From: Pelodera strongyloides | Taxonomy: Eukaryota; Nematoda; Chromadorea; Rhabditida; Rhabditidae | Direction of reading: 5' to 3' | Assembly: GCA_036852015.1 (NCBI GenBank) | Contig: JAANDG010000376.1 | Coordinates: 78,926 to 142,925, forward strand | Length of the DNA: 64,000 nucleotides | Shown here: piece after piece, positions 11,298-22,700 of the stretch | Position numbering within the stretch: position 1 is the stretch's first letter | Layout of the letters: every line of letters starts with the position of its first letter | The notes under the pieces: model-generated | Databases searched by the model: none | Seen by the model: only the letters and a program-made list of their open reading frames with translations | Told to the model about the DNA's origin: nothing | Translations under genes and position numbers: made by a program

Positions 11298-12248
11298 ACT
11301 TAAAAACAAAATTTCATTCAAATACCGAAACTATAGCACGATGGAAGTGTCCAAGTCTAAACGAGCTCCACTCAAGAATAGCCAATGGGAACAAGAGTGA
11401 AATAATGGGAAAAAGTCAGAATACGCTGTTATTCAAGGTAGTGCCAAAGAATCAAAGAATGGCTCTCGAACAAAATCACAACTCCAAATGCAATAGAACG
11501 GAATCACAAAGAGCCGCGCCCGAAGATAAAACACAAAATACCCCACCAATATTACAGCAAAATACGTAACAAATAGTCGAAAACCGGAGCGGAGTTCTAT
11601 GCGAACGAGAAAATAACGTATTGTCAGTTTTGTTACATACCACGTGGCCTAATACCAAACGATTTAACCATACACAACATACAAAGAATAAAAATAAAGT
11701 TTATTTACATAAAATACACATGAAACAAACACGCCTGCGTGCAAACATTATTATCCAGAATAAACTGTATGACTCAAACAATATCATCACCCGAATACAA
11801 GAAGTTCAGCATAAAATATCCGCGGTCGTTCGCACGGTGCCGGTTGAAACATATAATACAATGGTTAAACTCTGACGGCCTGCTCAGATAGAAACAAGCC
11901 ATCAAACTTACTTTATTGGCTATAGTAACAATTCTGTTAAAAAGTATCAAACGCAGGAGTCAATAATGAATTAGATATTACACAATGTGAAGAATACGTA
12001 TAGCAATTGAAGAAAAGAGCGGATGATGTAAAACGAAACTGAAACATCAGCTAACAATAATAAAAATACATAGAGCACCCGCTAGCTAAAGCATAAAGAA
12101 CACAACTATATGGGATACTAATGCCTTGTTAGGACAGAGGCATGAAAGCAACGAAGTCGGATCTAAACACATTCTAAGAATCTTGAATCTAGGAAAACAC
12201 GAAGGGCTCCCTCAAGACGAAGAAAGAGATCGGGGCTTCGGACGGAGA
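11298..12248. other. Intergenic, same-strand neighbours
   Basis: About 0.95 kb between two minus-strand genes. A TTTATT (minus-strand AATAAA) near 11700 could end the upstream DUF4602-like transcript. Otherwise A+T-rich with no coding signal or clear repeat. Confidence 0.5.
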
Positions 12249-13248
12249 TCATTTCTTTTGTCTTTTCTCATACATTCTTTTCACCATACGTAAATCTCGA
12301 CGGGCAAGCTCCCCTACTGTCGGATTTTCCTTTCGTCTCTTCTTATCCTCCATTTTCACTTTCTAAATGCACATACAGAATATTCTCACAATCAGGAACA
12401 ACATCACACACAATGAACTTCAATTATATTCATGCATGAACCATTATGAACAAAGCATACTAACAAATGAATTGTAGGATGGAACCATTAATCTCACCTT
12501 ATATTCTTTATAATTCACTGCCACTCCCTTAGGCTGGACTGCTCCCAGCCTCATTGCCATTTGTGCTTTGCGTTCCGATCTTTCCTCCCCAACTGCATGT
12601 TCCGCCAGAAATTTCTCGAGCTAAAATCCAACAAGTCAACAGTGCGTACGCCTGGGCACAAGCCGTGGTTATCTACTCAAGAGCTACATACTGTGTTTAT
12701 TGCCAATTGGTAGTATTCACATTAGGCTCAAAATTTTGAAGGAGGAGCCACAAAGAAACCTCTTAGAAAAAGACATGGAATGGAAATGTGAATATACCTC
12801 AAATGTAACTCTCTTGAATTCTTCCGGGTCATTGTGCTTAATTTCCAGCTTATTCGAGTTGGACTTCTTTAGGATACTTGGAGCACGCTTTCGCTTGATA
12901 GTACAAGGAATCACTTCCGGTTTAGAGGCCTAAAATATGGTATAAGAAGGCAGCAATAAAGCGAGGTGCCGCTTATGAGATCAGACAAAAATAGAAGTAG
13001 AAATAGGTTTGCATCCAAAAATACAGGCATAAGAGACAGTGTAACACAGTCACAAACATTTAAAGAATCAGACAGACAAAAACACTCACCTCTCCGGAAG
13101 TTACAGGAAACAACGCAGTGAGACTGCAGTTGTAGGTGGGCCCGCTACCGTTTCCTAGGTTTTCCACAATTTCATTCAGCGAACGGCCAACTTTCGCAAC
13201 TGGTGTGAAGAAGGGATCATCAGAGTTGACTCCCCAGTCATCCGCCAT
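12249..13248 (-). CDS. DUF4602/C1orf131-like protein (tentative)
   Basis: Four exons in frame: 13248-13090, 12929-12798, 12620-12498, 12362-12249 (175 aa). The N-terminus is acidic (MADDWGVNSDDPFF). The centre holds KRKRAPSILKK and FKRVTFELEKF. The C-terminal third is strongly basic: AMRLGAVQPKGVAVNYKEYK followed by KKRRKENP and ending YEKRQKK. The order LEK...R..A..LGA.PK...NYK...K.K.KK resembles the DUF4602 family (human C1orf131, a nucleolar small-subunit processome factor). This was matched from memory and not searched. RVTF also fits the PP1-docking RVxF pattern. The ATG is 1 base after an attttcag acceptor, consistent with trans-splicing. Confidence 0.75.
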
Positions 13249-16008
13249 ACTGAAAATAACGGAACGATAATATAACGTCATGTAAAACGATTTGAAGAGA
13301 CAAAAATATTAAAAACACGAAGCACCACGAACTGGTTTAAATTCTAGCCACTTTACTTCTTTTCTACGATAGTATTTCATCAATTTAGCGCAAAACACGA
13401 GAAAAATATACTTTAATTTGTCGAAAAGACCACAAAAAATTCAAAATACTAGAAAAATGGCATTCTACCAAAAAATATTTTCAGATAATTGTTACCGTAC
13501 ACTATTCGCTGCAAGACTAGCACACAGCTGTTTTTAGAAAGCGTCTCACATGAGTTACCGTAATGTTATCTTGGGTGGTCTTTTATCATTCGAGGACAAT
13601 CGTGGAAGTATTGAACAACTGTATAATTGTAGAATACTACTCCAGTTTATATCCTAATCAAATCCGGACTGTAGAACCCATAATCAAAGGGGTGGTATTT
13701 TTCGAAAGGTTCTTCTATACAAGTACTCTTCAAAACCGTGAAAATACTACCTTTATCCCAGTGAATATCATGAGTGTCTAAAGTCCCAAAATGTGGTAGG
13801 ATATTTCCTAAATAAGATAGTATTCAGGTACTGGAGGTAGTCAAATAGTCCGCCCATAAAGTTTTACACCAGCACCCCATTCTACGAACACATTTTTGCA
13901 AAATACAAAATAGGGGCTGCTATTTTCCTATATGGTAGCATATTTTTTAAAAGGACGTGGCTTGCCTTGGCTTAGAATCTAGCAGTTAGTGTAAGGTTAT
14001 TCAACTGGAGTTGGGCGACGGTTCCTGGTTTTGCTGTAGTGTCAACCCATTTGTCGACTACTAATCGACATTTTGACTATTAATTTTCTTTGAAAAACAT
14101 ATGTTCCCCATGTGTTTCAGACCATTTGGTGGCCGTGTACCGGCAGGTTTTCCTCCGTCGATTTCTTTTCTTCTACCACTGAACGAACATTGTACAATTG
14201 TTGTGAGGTGAATAACCAACATTTGTTCCTCATATTACAAAGAAGCTTAAATTCTTCTTTTCTAATACACTACAAAGAAAATACCACACTATTATGTAGT
14301 ACCGTCCACCTAGCGCCGTCGACAGACCCTGCGTTTTTCCTATTGCTGGATTCCCCATTTTTTTTCTCAATATGACACTAATTATAAAAGTCCAAACTAT
14401 ATTACTTTCGCGATAGCGAAGGATCAGCTCGGATCAGCTCTTTTCTACTTTCCTACTTATATGAGGTAATGCAGCATTATTTTGACAAATACACATAAAT
14501 CTCACATAAACTTCCAACCATTCTAGCCTTTTATTGCAAGTCTCATTCTACGACAAAATTCACGTAAAACAATGAGTGGATGGACAAAAACATCATGTTG
14601 AAAACAGAGCAACGAATTACCATATCTACGTATGGAGGCTGCGAATAATTCCCGGGGGTCTCCTGCTCAATTTCCCGGTTGGGCATGCTAGGTTCCCTAA
14701 TGTGCGTATGTCAGATTCCTAGTTCCCTTATGTGCATATTTCCTAGTTCCCTTATGTGCCTCCTTCCTAGTTCCCTTATGTGCTTATTTCCTAGTTCCCT
14801 TGTGTGCGTGTGTCGGCACGTTCTACACCTTCCTTCCGCTTTATTTGTGCTACTGTCGACGGCGGAGGTGCCACTCCTTCGTTCCACTATGACACGCTGA
14901 CAACCGCACACCAACACCCCAATCCAAGGCAAGTTCTAAATCTTTTGGTTCTCCACTTCCTGATTACTAATCAAAAATATTTATTTTTCATTAGTTTATT
15001 TGTTTGTTTGTTAGTAAACAACGCGTTACGCCAAACTGTTATTTGTTGCATGCTCTTTCACTCCTACTTGTGATCATATTGTTACGCGAATACGGATCTA
15101 ATATGCTTTAATGTGCATACTAATCTATCAAGTCAAACATTTTGATATAGTTGTTCGCAGTGTTTTCCATACTTCCGACCGTAACATCCTGTTACTATAT
15201 CCTGCAGAGACATTACGAAAAAGAAACTGTGTATGCAGTATGCTAATCAGCTAATCTAATAGGGCTACAAAGTAGGCTGAAAATGTACCATATTTTGGAA
15301 CTACACGAGAATATATTTATTTATTTTTATTATTATATATGCAGGTTTCATACAGAAATACGGTAGTATTGACAGAATCACAACGATTTTTTGGGATACT
15401 TCGAAACCCCATAAACGTTTCGTTCTTTTGATTTCGATGTACGCCGAATTGCTAATCAACTACAGTACGAATGAGTCATATATTGCTTTCTTTTCATAAA
15501 AACAATTCCATGATGAGTGCCCTGTGATGTTGTTTAATTAATTAAATAAATAAGTAAGCAAATAAAATTATATCTTAGAAAGTGAAACCCCTGTTTATTC
15601 CTTCCAACAATGAAGATTTCTGCTGTTCCCATGTGTGGGCAAAAGCCATCATATCACTCGTTTCCAATGTTTGCTTTCCATACAGACAGCCCCTTCGAAC
15701 GTTCTGAACATTTCTTTTTCTCATCAACATTTTATTGTTTTCTTATTATTTCAATAAACGCATAAACATATTTAATTAGGGCATAAAGTGAATACACAGT
15801 TGTTTTCAGTTGTATGTATTTCAAAATATACGATTGTGTCTAGTTGATTTTAATGTTTCGAAACAGTATACTATTTTTTCCGTTGCTACTATCAACCCCA
15901 ACTATCAGAATTTATTTTCAACGAGGTACAAAGGAAAATATCGCAGCAAAAATTTGAAAATTTCCTGTTTTTAACACTCTAGTTATACTGTATCGGCACT
16001 GCAATCAT
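13249..16008. other. Intergenic, no gene seen
   Basis: About 2.8 kb of A+T-rich DNA upstream of the DUF4602-like gene. Apart from the minisatellite at 14718-14812, I see only short runs (for example gtttgtttgttt near 15000) and no convincing ORF, splice-site chain or paired repeat ends. Confidence 0.6.
14718..14812. repeat. 24-bp minisatellite, about four units
   Basis: Direct repeats of CCTAGTTCCCTTATGTGC plus six variable bases begin at 14718, with a diverged copy upstream at 14688. Because 24 is a multiple of three, one frame reads as an eight-residue repeat (PSSLMC plus two residues). This is not evidence of a gene. Confidence 0.75.
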
Positions 16009-16090
16009 GCAGCGATGTCCGAGTGGTTAAGGAGTTGGACTTGAAATCCAATGGGCATTGCCCGCGTAGGTTCGAACCCTGCTCGCTGCG
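16009..16090 (+). tRNA. trnS-UGA: tRNA-Ser (anticodon UGA)
   Basis: A complete class II cloverleaf of 82 nt without an intron. The acceptor stem GCAGCGA pairs with TCGCTGC and is followed by discriminator G. The D arm starts TGTCCGAGTGGTTAAGGA. The anticodon stem TTGGA/TCCAA encloses the loop CTTGAAA with anticodon TGA. There is a long variable arm (GGGCATTGCCC) and T loop TTCGAAC. The A box (TGTCCGAGTGG) and B box (GGTTCGAACCC) are intact, and a TTTT Pol III stop follows four bases after the gene. It reads UCA codons. Confidence 0.96.
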
Positions 16091-16809
16091 AACATTTTGC
16101 TCGCAAATGTTTGCATATTGTCGCAGATTTTGGATAAAGTGCACCATTTCGAGCTAAAGATGATCTGTCATAACAATTATATGTAGCAACGCAGTAAAAC
16201 GGAATAATTGCCGAAACAATTGAAAACCGCCTGTGGTCGGTCACCAAATAGTTTTCACTGAAATAACCATCTGGTGGCTGGTTAGTGACCATCCCGTTAC
16301 CATATGGCCACCATTTGAGAAAAACCAAAAAATATAAAATCCAAAAATGAGCAAAAAAAATCTGAAATCTAAAAATGAGCAAAATCCGAAATCCCATAGT
16401 GAAGGCATTTTTTGGAGATTTTTTTATCTAAAAGTTTTTGTTTATTTTTGTTTTCACATTCCTTACCTACAAAAGGTAAGCTTTTTTCCCAACATGCAAA
16501 ACCGGGTTGACATTCTTAAAAAAATATGTACGTCAAAAATATAACTAAGAAGTGGGTTTAAGTTTACCTAATCATAAAAATACGTCCTATCTAATCGTAT
16601 TTAAAGTGTTTAAGGTTAGTCATTATTTCTTTGCGTGAACTAGCTGTTTGTTCCTTCTTCCGCGATGAAACCGTTTCTTTGGGGCTACAGGCTCTGTAGT
16701 GTCGGGTTTCAAGGGTTGTCGCGCGCCTAAAATAGACGTGATGATGTGTAACTACAACTAGACTTATTTATGTTTGGAAGCAACTTATTCTATCCAATGT
16801 CTTATTTTC

Positions 16810-16980
16810 TTAAAGCGAAATGCCAGATCCTTTGGAAAATTTGCATATGATAAGCAAATCCTATGTATCCTATGCTAATTTTGCGCGATAGCCGTGGACG
16901 ACCGCGCAAAATTAGCATAGGATACATAGGATTTGCTTATCATATGCAAATTTTCCAAAGGAGCTGGCATTTCGCTTTAA
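16810..16980. mobile_element. TTAA-MITE family A, near-perfect palindrome
   Basis: 171 bp whose two halves are almost exact inverted copies: TTAAAGCGAAATGCCAG on the left, CTGGCATTTCGCTTTAA on the right, with GCGCAAAATTAGCATAGG arms around a short centre near 16895. The high identity between arms suggests a young copy or ongoing arm homogenisation. There is no coding content. Confidence 0.8.
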
Positions 16981-18398
16981 AGAATATTTTCCATTTTATT
17001 ATGAACTCATTTGATCAGAAATTATTGCGAAAAACGAGCACTCAGAGTATCTAAGCTCAAACTTGGGTATTTAAACCATATCTGAGGCTCCGAGACATCG
17101 GAACTCTAAAATACGTTCTGAATAGACCATTTAGAGCCTTTTGTGATTACTTGGTAGGTTTTTAAGAAATTTTTGTTTTACTATAATATCTTTCATAGAA
17201 AACAATTATTTTGCTGTATGTGAACACCGTGTGTTATTTGTGTAATTTCGGTGAAAAGGTCAAAATCTTTGACATTTTATAATAGGAAAGTTTGCCTCAA
17301 ACACCCCTCTACTTTACTATTCTGTCCTTTCCAAAATAATGATTATTTTTATTATCTCCAAAACTTTTCCTTATCTAATTTTGTGGGTAGACATGGGCTA
17401 TGACTGTATAAGTATAGATCATTAATTGGAAACTCAAGAGCATAAAGAAATCACCATTTTTACATTTTATATTGCTCATTGAATATTTTTTTGTAGAAAG
17501 GTTGTTAGGAAACGTATATACCAATCTACCTTACTGTGGTTTAGATAGTAACACTCTTTTGAAACTTGAAATCTTACCTAGCCTATCCTTAGATTTTGTC
17601 TCCGGTAGGGTAGATGTAACCAGTTTCAAAGTTGGTTCGGAGATTGTATGAAAGAGTTTTCAGTGCTTGCATTTTCCGTTTTCCACATATGGTTCGGAGT
17701 GTTAATAAAATTATATTTTGGCTGAGATGTTGTTTCTTATTGTTGCAATTTTCAATAATTTCCCACGGTGTGTAGTTCTTTTGCATGTTTTCATTGATTC
17801 TCGGGGAATGGTTTGGTGTACGAGATTTTTTTGCTATATTTTGAGCTCCATGACTAAATACGTTTATGGTTGGAAATGCTCAAAATTTTGCACATGATTG
17901 TTAACTGTATTTCTATGCCTATATGTATTTTGTCTCATACTAGTCGTCTCAAATACTTTGTTATGTTTTACATCAAACAAACTTAAGCGCGCAGCTAGCA
18001 ATACGACATCATGTGCGCGGCGTCAAGATGGCGAACTAACGGCACATTGTTTTTGGAGCGGTTAATCTTAGCTCCTCGTATTGCGTCACCAAACTACTCA
18101 TATGGGTGCATCTTTGTATGCGATTTCCTCTGTGTACGGTATGTTGTGCGCGCGGAATAAGAAGCACTATGCCTACAATGGGATAGATATGAGTGGTTCT
18201 ACAGCACTTGAACCTTTTGTGTGTGGCTCTCCCCGTATGAACACATCGCAAACAGGAGAGAAGTGAAAATCCATGCCCTAGAGGCATCCTGAGATTAGCA
18301 TATAGGCAATCGATATTTACTACAATTATAAATTTCTTCCCCTGTGTTTGTTTCTAGTCCAATATAGTGTTTTGTTTACAGGTATTTATTCCATTGCC

Positions 18399-18422
18399 CT
18401 GAAGATGCCGAAAGGCGAAACG
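18399..18422 (+). other. Hammerhead-ribozyme-like core motif (unproven)
   Basis: The string CTGAAGATGCCGAAAGGCG followed by AAACG contains the hammerhead core CUGANGA, a small GCC-GAAA-GGC stem-loop and GAAAC. This core occurs in Penelope-like retroelements of animals. An extra T sits between the core and the stem. I cannot find a convincing stem III with a cleavage triplet, so it may be only a repeat-derived relic. Confidence 0.25.
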
Positions 18423-19419
18423 TTGACATAAAGATTTGGTTTACATCTGTCCATCTGTCTTACCGGAAGTCGTATAAGCTCGAAGATTCTACCTACTATA
18501 ATTATAAATATGTCTATGTTTTCAATCGTTATCCTTTGTTAGCGCGATAGCGCTAACATGGTTTTGTGTTACATCAGAGAGCCTTTTCCCGGTTTTTTTC
18601 TATGAGAATGTTTGCACTAGTACACTAGATGTTATCTCGCTTACATTTTTACAAGCATATTGTTTTTGTGATTTTCCTAATTAGCTACTCTATTTGCCCT
18701 CGGATACTTCAATGATAAAATTCGGCAGCTGAGGGGTTTTAGGCGAAAATCAGGCAGACCCTCTCTTTACGCCGCGCATCATACTAATGGTGCGCGATGA
18801 CTGCGCGAGGTATCGTTTAAGTCAGGGTGGTGCGCAGCATAGGCGCACGACTACGAAAATTGGTGTAGAACCAGAGAAAAGGGCCCGCGTCGACTTTGCC
18901 CTATCTTCGCCAGCGTTTCGCAATAGTGTGCTCAGTGCTCAGTTTACTCGCGAGCTCCCGGCGAGAGTCAGGAGGAGACTGCGCGACGCGCGCGGCGGAC
19001 GCAAGCGTCATGATTTTCTTCACCGCGCACCATCAGAGTTGCGCGTTACTCGCCGCTACCATCTCCCTAATCAATATAAGAAGGGCGTCTTTCTAATTCT
19101 GATTCCGGACACGTCACGTAATACTCTTATCGCAAAGGAATGAAAGAAAGAAACTTATCAGCACAATCAAACGGTCATGTAAAATGTTTGCCCACTCATT
19201 ACACATGCTAATGTTTATTCTTAGGCATTGTACAATTAGTATTAACTTTATTCTTATTTGGGTTTTTATTTATCAAAAAAATCCTGCAATTGCTCAATTG
19301 CTCTCTTTCAGCTAGAAATTCTGCACACAGTATTTTGTGTTACTAATAACTTATATTGTCAGTCATTTAGTTCGCTACTAAAATTCACACTCTCTTTTTC
19401 TGAAAATTGCATTCTTGCT

Positions 19420-19576
19420 TACGGGGTTTGCAAGTATGCCGAAAAATTTGTCTTCGAAAAATGAGTCTTGGAACGATTTTATAATTTCTCATGTTATATA
19501 TTCATTCTTAGTTCCAAAGTACGGTACCTCGTGTACATACTTGCAAGGAATTGTTGCATACTTGCAAACCCCATTA
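19420..19576. mobile_element. TA-flanked fold-back element
   Basis: About 155 bp with terminal inverted repeats CGGGGTTTGCAAGTATGC and GCATACTTGCAAACCCC, flanked by TA on both sides. This suits a Tc1/mariner-type MITE. Fragments of the same words (GCATACTTGCCA) occur at about 21805-21835. It is non-coding. Confidence 0.65.
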
Positions 19577-19791
19577 CTGTGCACCGTTATTCTATCACAG
19601 CTCGTATAATTTTGTGAAAAATTTACAGTCAAACTTGAATTCCCTTTTTAAATACACGTTTACGCCAGAATAATTATAAAAAAATCGGTCTGGTGGTGTT
19701 TTTATTTATATTTCTTATTTTTAATTATTTTTATTTATTTTTAAATAATCAATTATTTATTTCAGATAATTGTGAATGTGATTTGGTGTGA

Positions 19792-22700
19792 ATGGCTCCA
19801 CAGGGACATAGTTTCCTCCACTTTTTCAAAAAGGTAGAACTAGTACGGTAATAATCAGCGCAGTGAGGTATCTATCGTACGAAGTATACACCTCGCGAGG
19901 TACTCATAGTAACTCGCGAGTGCCGCGGCCAAGCAGCACATCAATGGGCGCGCGGCGAAAATATGTCGCATCAGCAGGCATTGTATAATTTCGCACCATC
20001 AAGGCGGCCCTAAGGTGCGGATGTGGGCGCGGAACATGATTGCGTCCGGCCACCTCGCAGAATAATTTAGTCGTCATTTTCTGTATGTATTGACGAATTC
20101 GAGTAAGTTAACAATATTGGGAAGATAATATTAATATATTTAATAAACAAAATAATCGTTTAATTTCAGAAGAAAGAACGAAAAGGAGAAGTGGAAAGGC
20201 AAATCATAAAGGGAGAAATTGACCCAACAACCGACAGATCCAACGTGAATTCTAAGGTAATTGCACTTGTTATAAACAAGCAATTATAGTATTAAAAAGA
20301 TAATGACCTCGCCGCACTCACATCGCCAGACTGTTTTCGCGCCAGTTTCTCGCCGCGTGCACTATCTGGCTGGTGTGGGCTTCATGCCGATATAATTTTC
20401 TTTTGAAAATGCTACCGCAAGACCTTTCGTTCCACAGATATGATTACAACATTTTAAGCGTATTGTATTTCCAGTCAGCATCAGGAGATGTGAATGGAAA
20501 TAATATTTCTCGGAAAAAGTTTGCCGCCCCACCGCCACCCGCGAGCAGGCACAATGCGACAGGTAGGGGAGTTTATGGGACGATTTTGTTTTACATCTTT
20601 GTGATTTACTATGCAAAGAGCTTAAATAAATATTTTTTTCGAATATTCCTAACAACTGCTTGTAGGCGTTAGACGTAAAAAGTTAACTTGAACCTTACCT
20701 CTAACCTCTCTATAGTGGGCTAGCCGCCTTACTTATGCGCTATTGGATTTCAACAGCCTTGTTCCATCAACTGCTTGACAAGGTGATTATGAAGTGTGTA
20801 ATTTTTTGTCATAAATTATAAAAGTAAAAGGTCTTTCAATAATTTTATACCTTCATTAGGCTTATTATTTAGATTATCAAGAGAATGGAGGCCGTACGGT
20901 CGAGTTGCGGTCCAAGCAAGTGGCACCGTCGCCGCCGAAAACAGTGAGTTATTATTCCAGATTTTTCTTGCTTAGGGGTATGTTTGGGGATTCTCCAGTT
21001 GTTCAGTGTCGAAATGGGGAGCCCCAAGATGTCCCTAAGCCCTTTAAACCTTTTGTGGTACAAACGTCTGATATACTGTAGCCATATGTTCATGATGTCA
21101 ATTCGAAGATCTAGAGTAAACTTTGGAGGATGGGACGGTTTTGACGATTAATCATATCTGAAACTCTTTACAGGATGACTCCAAACAGAACCCAGCTCCC
21201 AAGAAACCCTCGAGAGACATGAGAAAGACGAGTGATGAGAGAAGGGAAGAGATACAGAGGGAACGAGAGGAGCTGGACAGGAGGAGCAGTGAGATAGAAG
21301 AGGAGAGACGAGAAGAGGAGGAAAGGAGACAACGAGAGAATGAGAGACGAAAAGAAGAAGAGAGGATGAGGGCACTTGAGGTGGAGAGGAGACAAAGAGA
21401 AGAAGAGGAACGCAGACAGCGAGATATTGAAAGGAGAGAAGAGGAGCTGAGAAAGATGCGTGAAGAGAGGGAGCAGGAGGAAAGGGATCGAGCAAGAGAG
21501 CGGAGGAAGCGAGAGGAAGAAGAAGAGAGGAGACGGAAGGAGAGAGAACAGACAAAGGTGAATGATTGTATGCATACATAATAATTACATGAGATGTCTA
21601 AAATAGGGAACATCTGAGTGTGAAAAAAGGGATCAGATGATACTTTCATAGAGAAGAGTTTGAGAGGGAAAAGAGAGAGAGAGAGAATAGGGAAAGTAAA
21701 GAAGAGAAACCCAGAGAAAGGAAGAAAGAGGAGAGAACACTTATCGTTAGCAGAGTGGTACACGTTGCCAATCCCACGATTGAGACCACAGCCACTGCGA
21801 GAAGTTGCATACTTGCCATATGCATACTTGCCAAAATAATGGACTCGTTTGTAAATATGGAACCCAGAAAATAACGCGCAATATTTAGGCGCCCAGTACC
21901 CCCATTGCAGCTCCGGGTGTCAGACGGGACAAAAGGTTCGAGAATTTTATTCTTTACTATCTTCTTTATACTTGAATTATGCGAGTTACCTCACCAGTGG
22001 CAGAAATTCGACTAGTTTGTTTAGACCATTAGACGGTTCATGGTTACCATGAATAGTGCTGAAGTGACCAGAACACATTCTTGTTTGCAATTATCAATAA
22101 AGAAAGAGAAAGTCAAGTCCTATGTGCACCATTTCAGAATCCAAGACAGTCCTACCAACTCGCCCAATGAAAATTCGCCGGGAAGAGTTCGAAAAACAAG
22201 AGAAAGTTCTAGAAGTGTGAGTATTGGACTATTTTCCCACTTTACTTACAAACCGTTTGCGGCCGGGGCGCTCGTGATGCTCCGAGTCGAAGAACCCTAA
22301 TTTCATAGAACTATATATGAGCTGCTTCAGAGTTTAAAGGATCGCAGTCACTCCAAAATTATCATTTTGCTTCGAGTTTACTTGAATTTAGTAAAGAATG
22401 AAGAAAAATACTTTACCAAAACGGAATAATTTGAATTCCAACTCAGGGAGTGAACAAGTAGAAAAAAAGTTCTACTTAACTACCGCGGGGTTATGAAACG
22501 TGTAGTGATGTGCCTGCAGACCCTCAGTATATGTAAAGATATAATATGCAGATATTTGCCGAAAGAATTTGTATACTCCCGATCGGGAAGCAGCTGTATG
22601 AACACGTTTCGTGATCCTGCGGTAGTTAAGTAGAATTACTTGTCTACTTGTTCACTCCCTGAGTTGGAATTCAAATTATTCGGTTTTGGTAAAGTATTTG

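Larger units (their letters stand above)
16091..19791. other. Intergenic with scattered small elements
   Basis: About 3.7 kb between the tRNA and the WH2-protein gene. It contains a near-perfect palindromic MITE (16810-16980), a ribozyme-like core (18399-18422), a GCGC-rich patch (about 18.77-19.06 kb) and a TA-flanked fold-back element (19420-19576). The rest is A+T-rich. Open stretches in the GCGC-rich patch look like composition effects. Confidence 0.6.

Noticed and set aside
14679..14900. ORF with an eight-residue repeat (PSSLMC..)
   Set aside because: Produced by the 24-bp minisatellite, whose unit length is a multiple of three.
16005..16397. 130-codon minus-strand ORF
   Set aside because: It overlaps the complete tRNA-Ser gene on the other strand and has no recognisable domain.
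18787..19143. 118-codon ORF in a GCGC-rich patch
   Set aside because: Composition-driven Arg/Ala-rich frame without splice context or recognisable motif. It overlaps a probable repeat patch.
21148..21763. Antisense ORFs of 135-203 codons opposite the Arg/Glu-rich exon
   Set aside because: Ser/Leu/Phe-rich shadows of the GAG/AGG-rich coding strand. The sense exon is bounded by proper splice sites and joins in phase.
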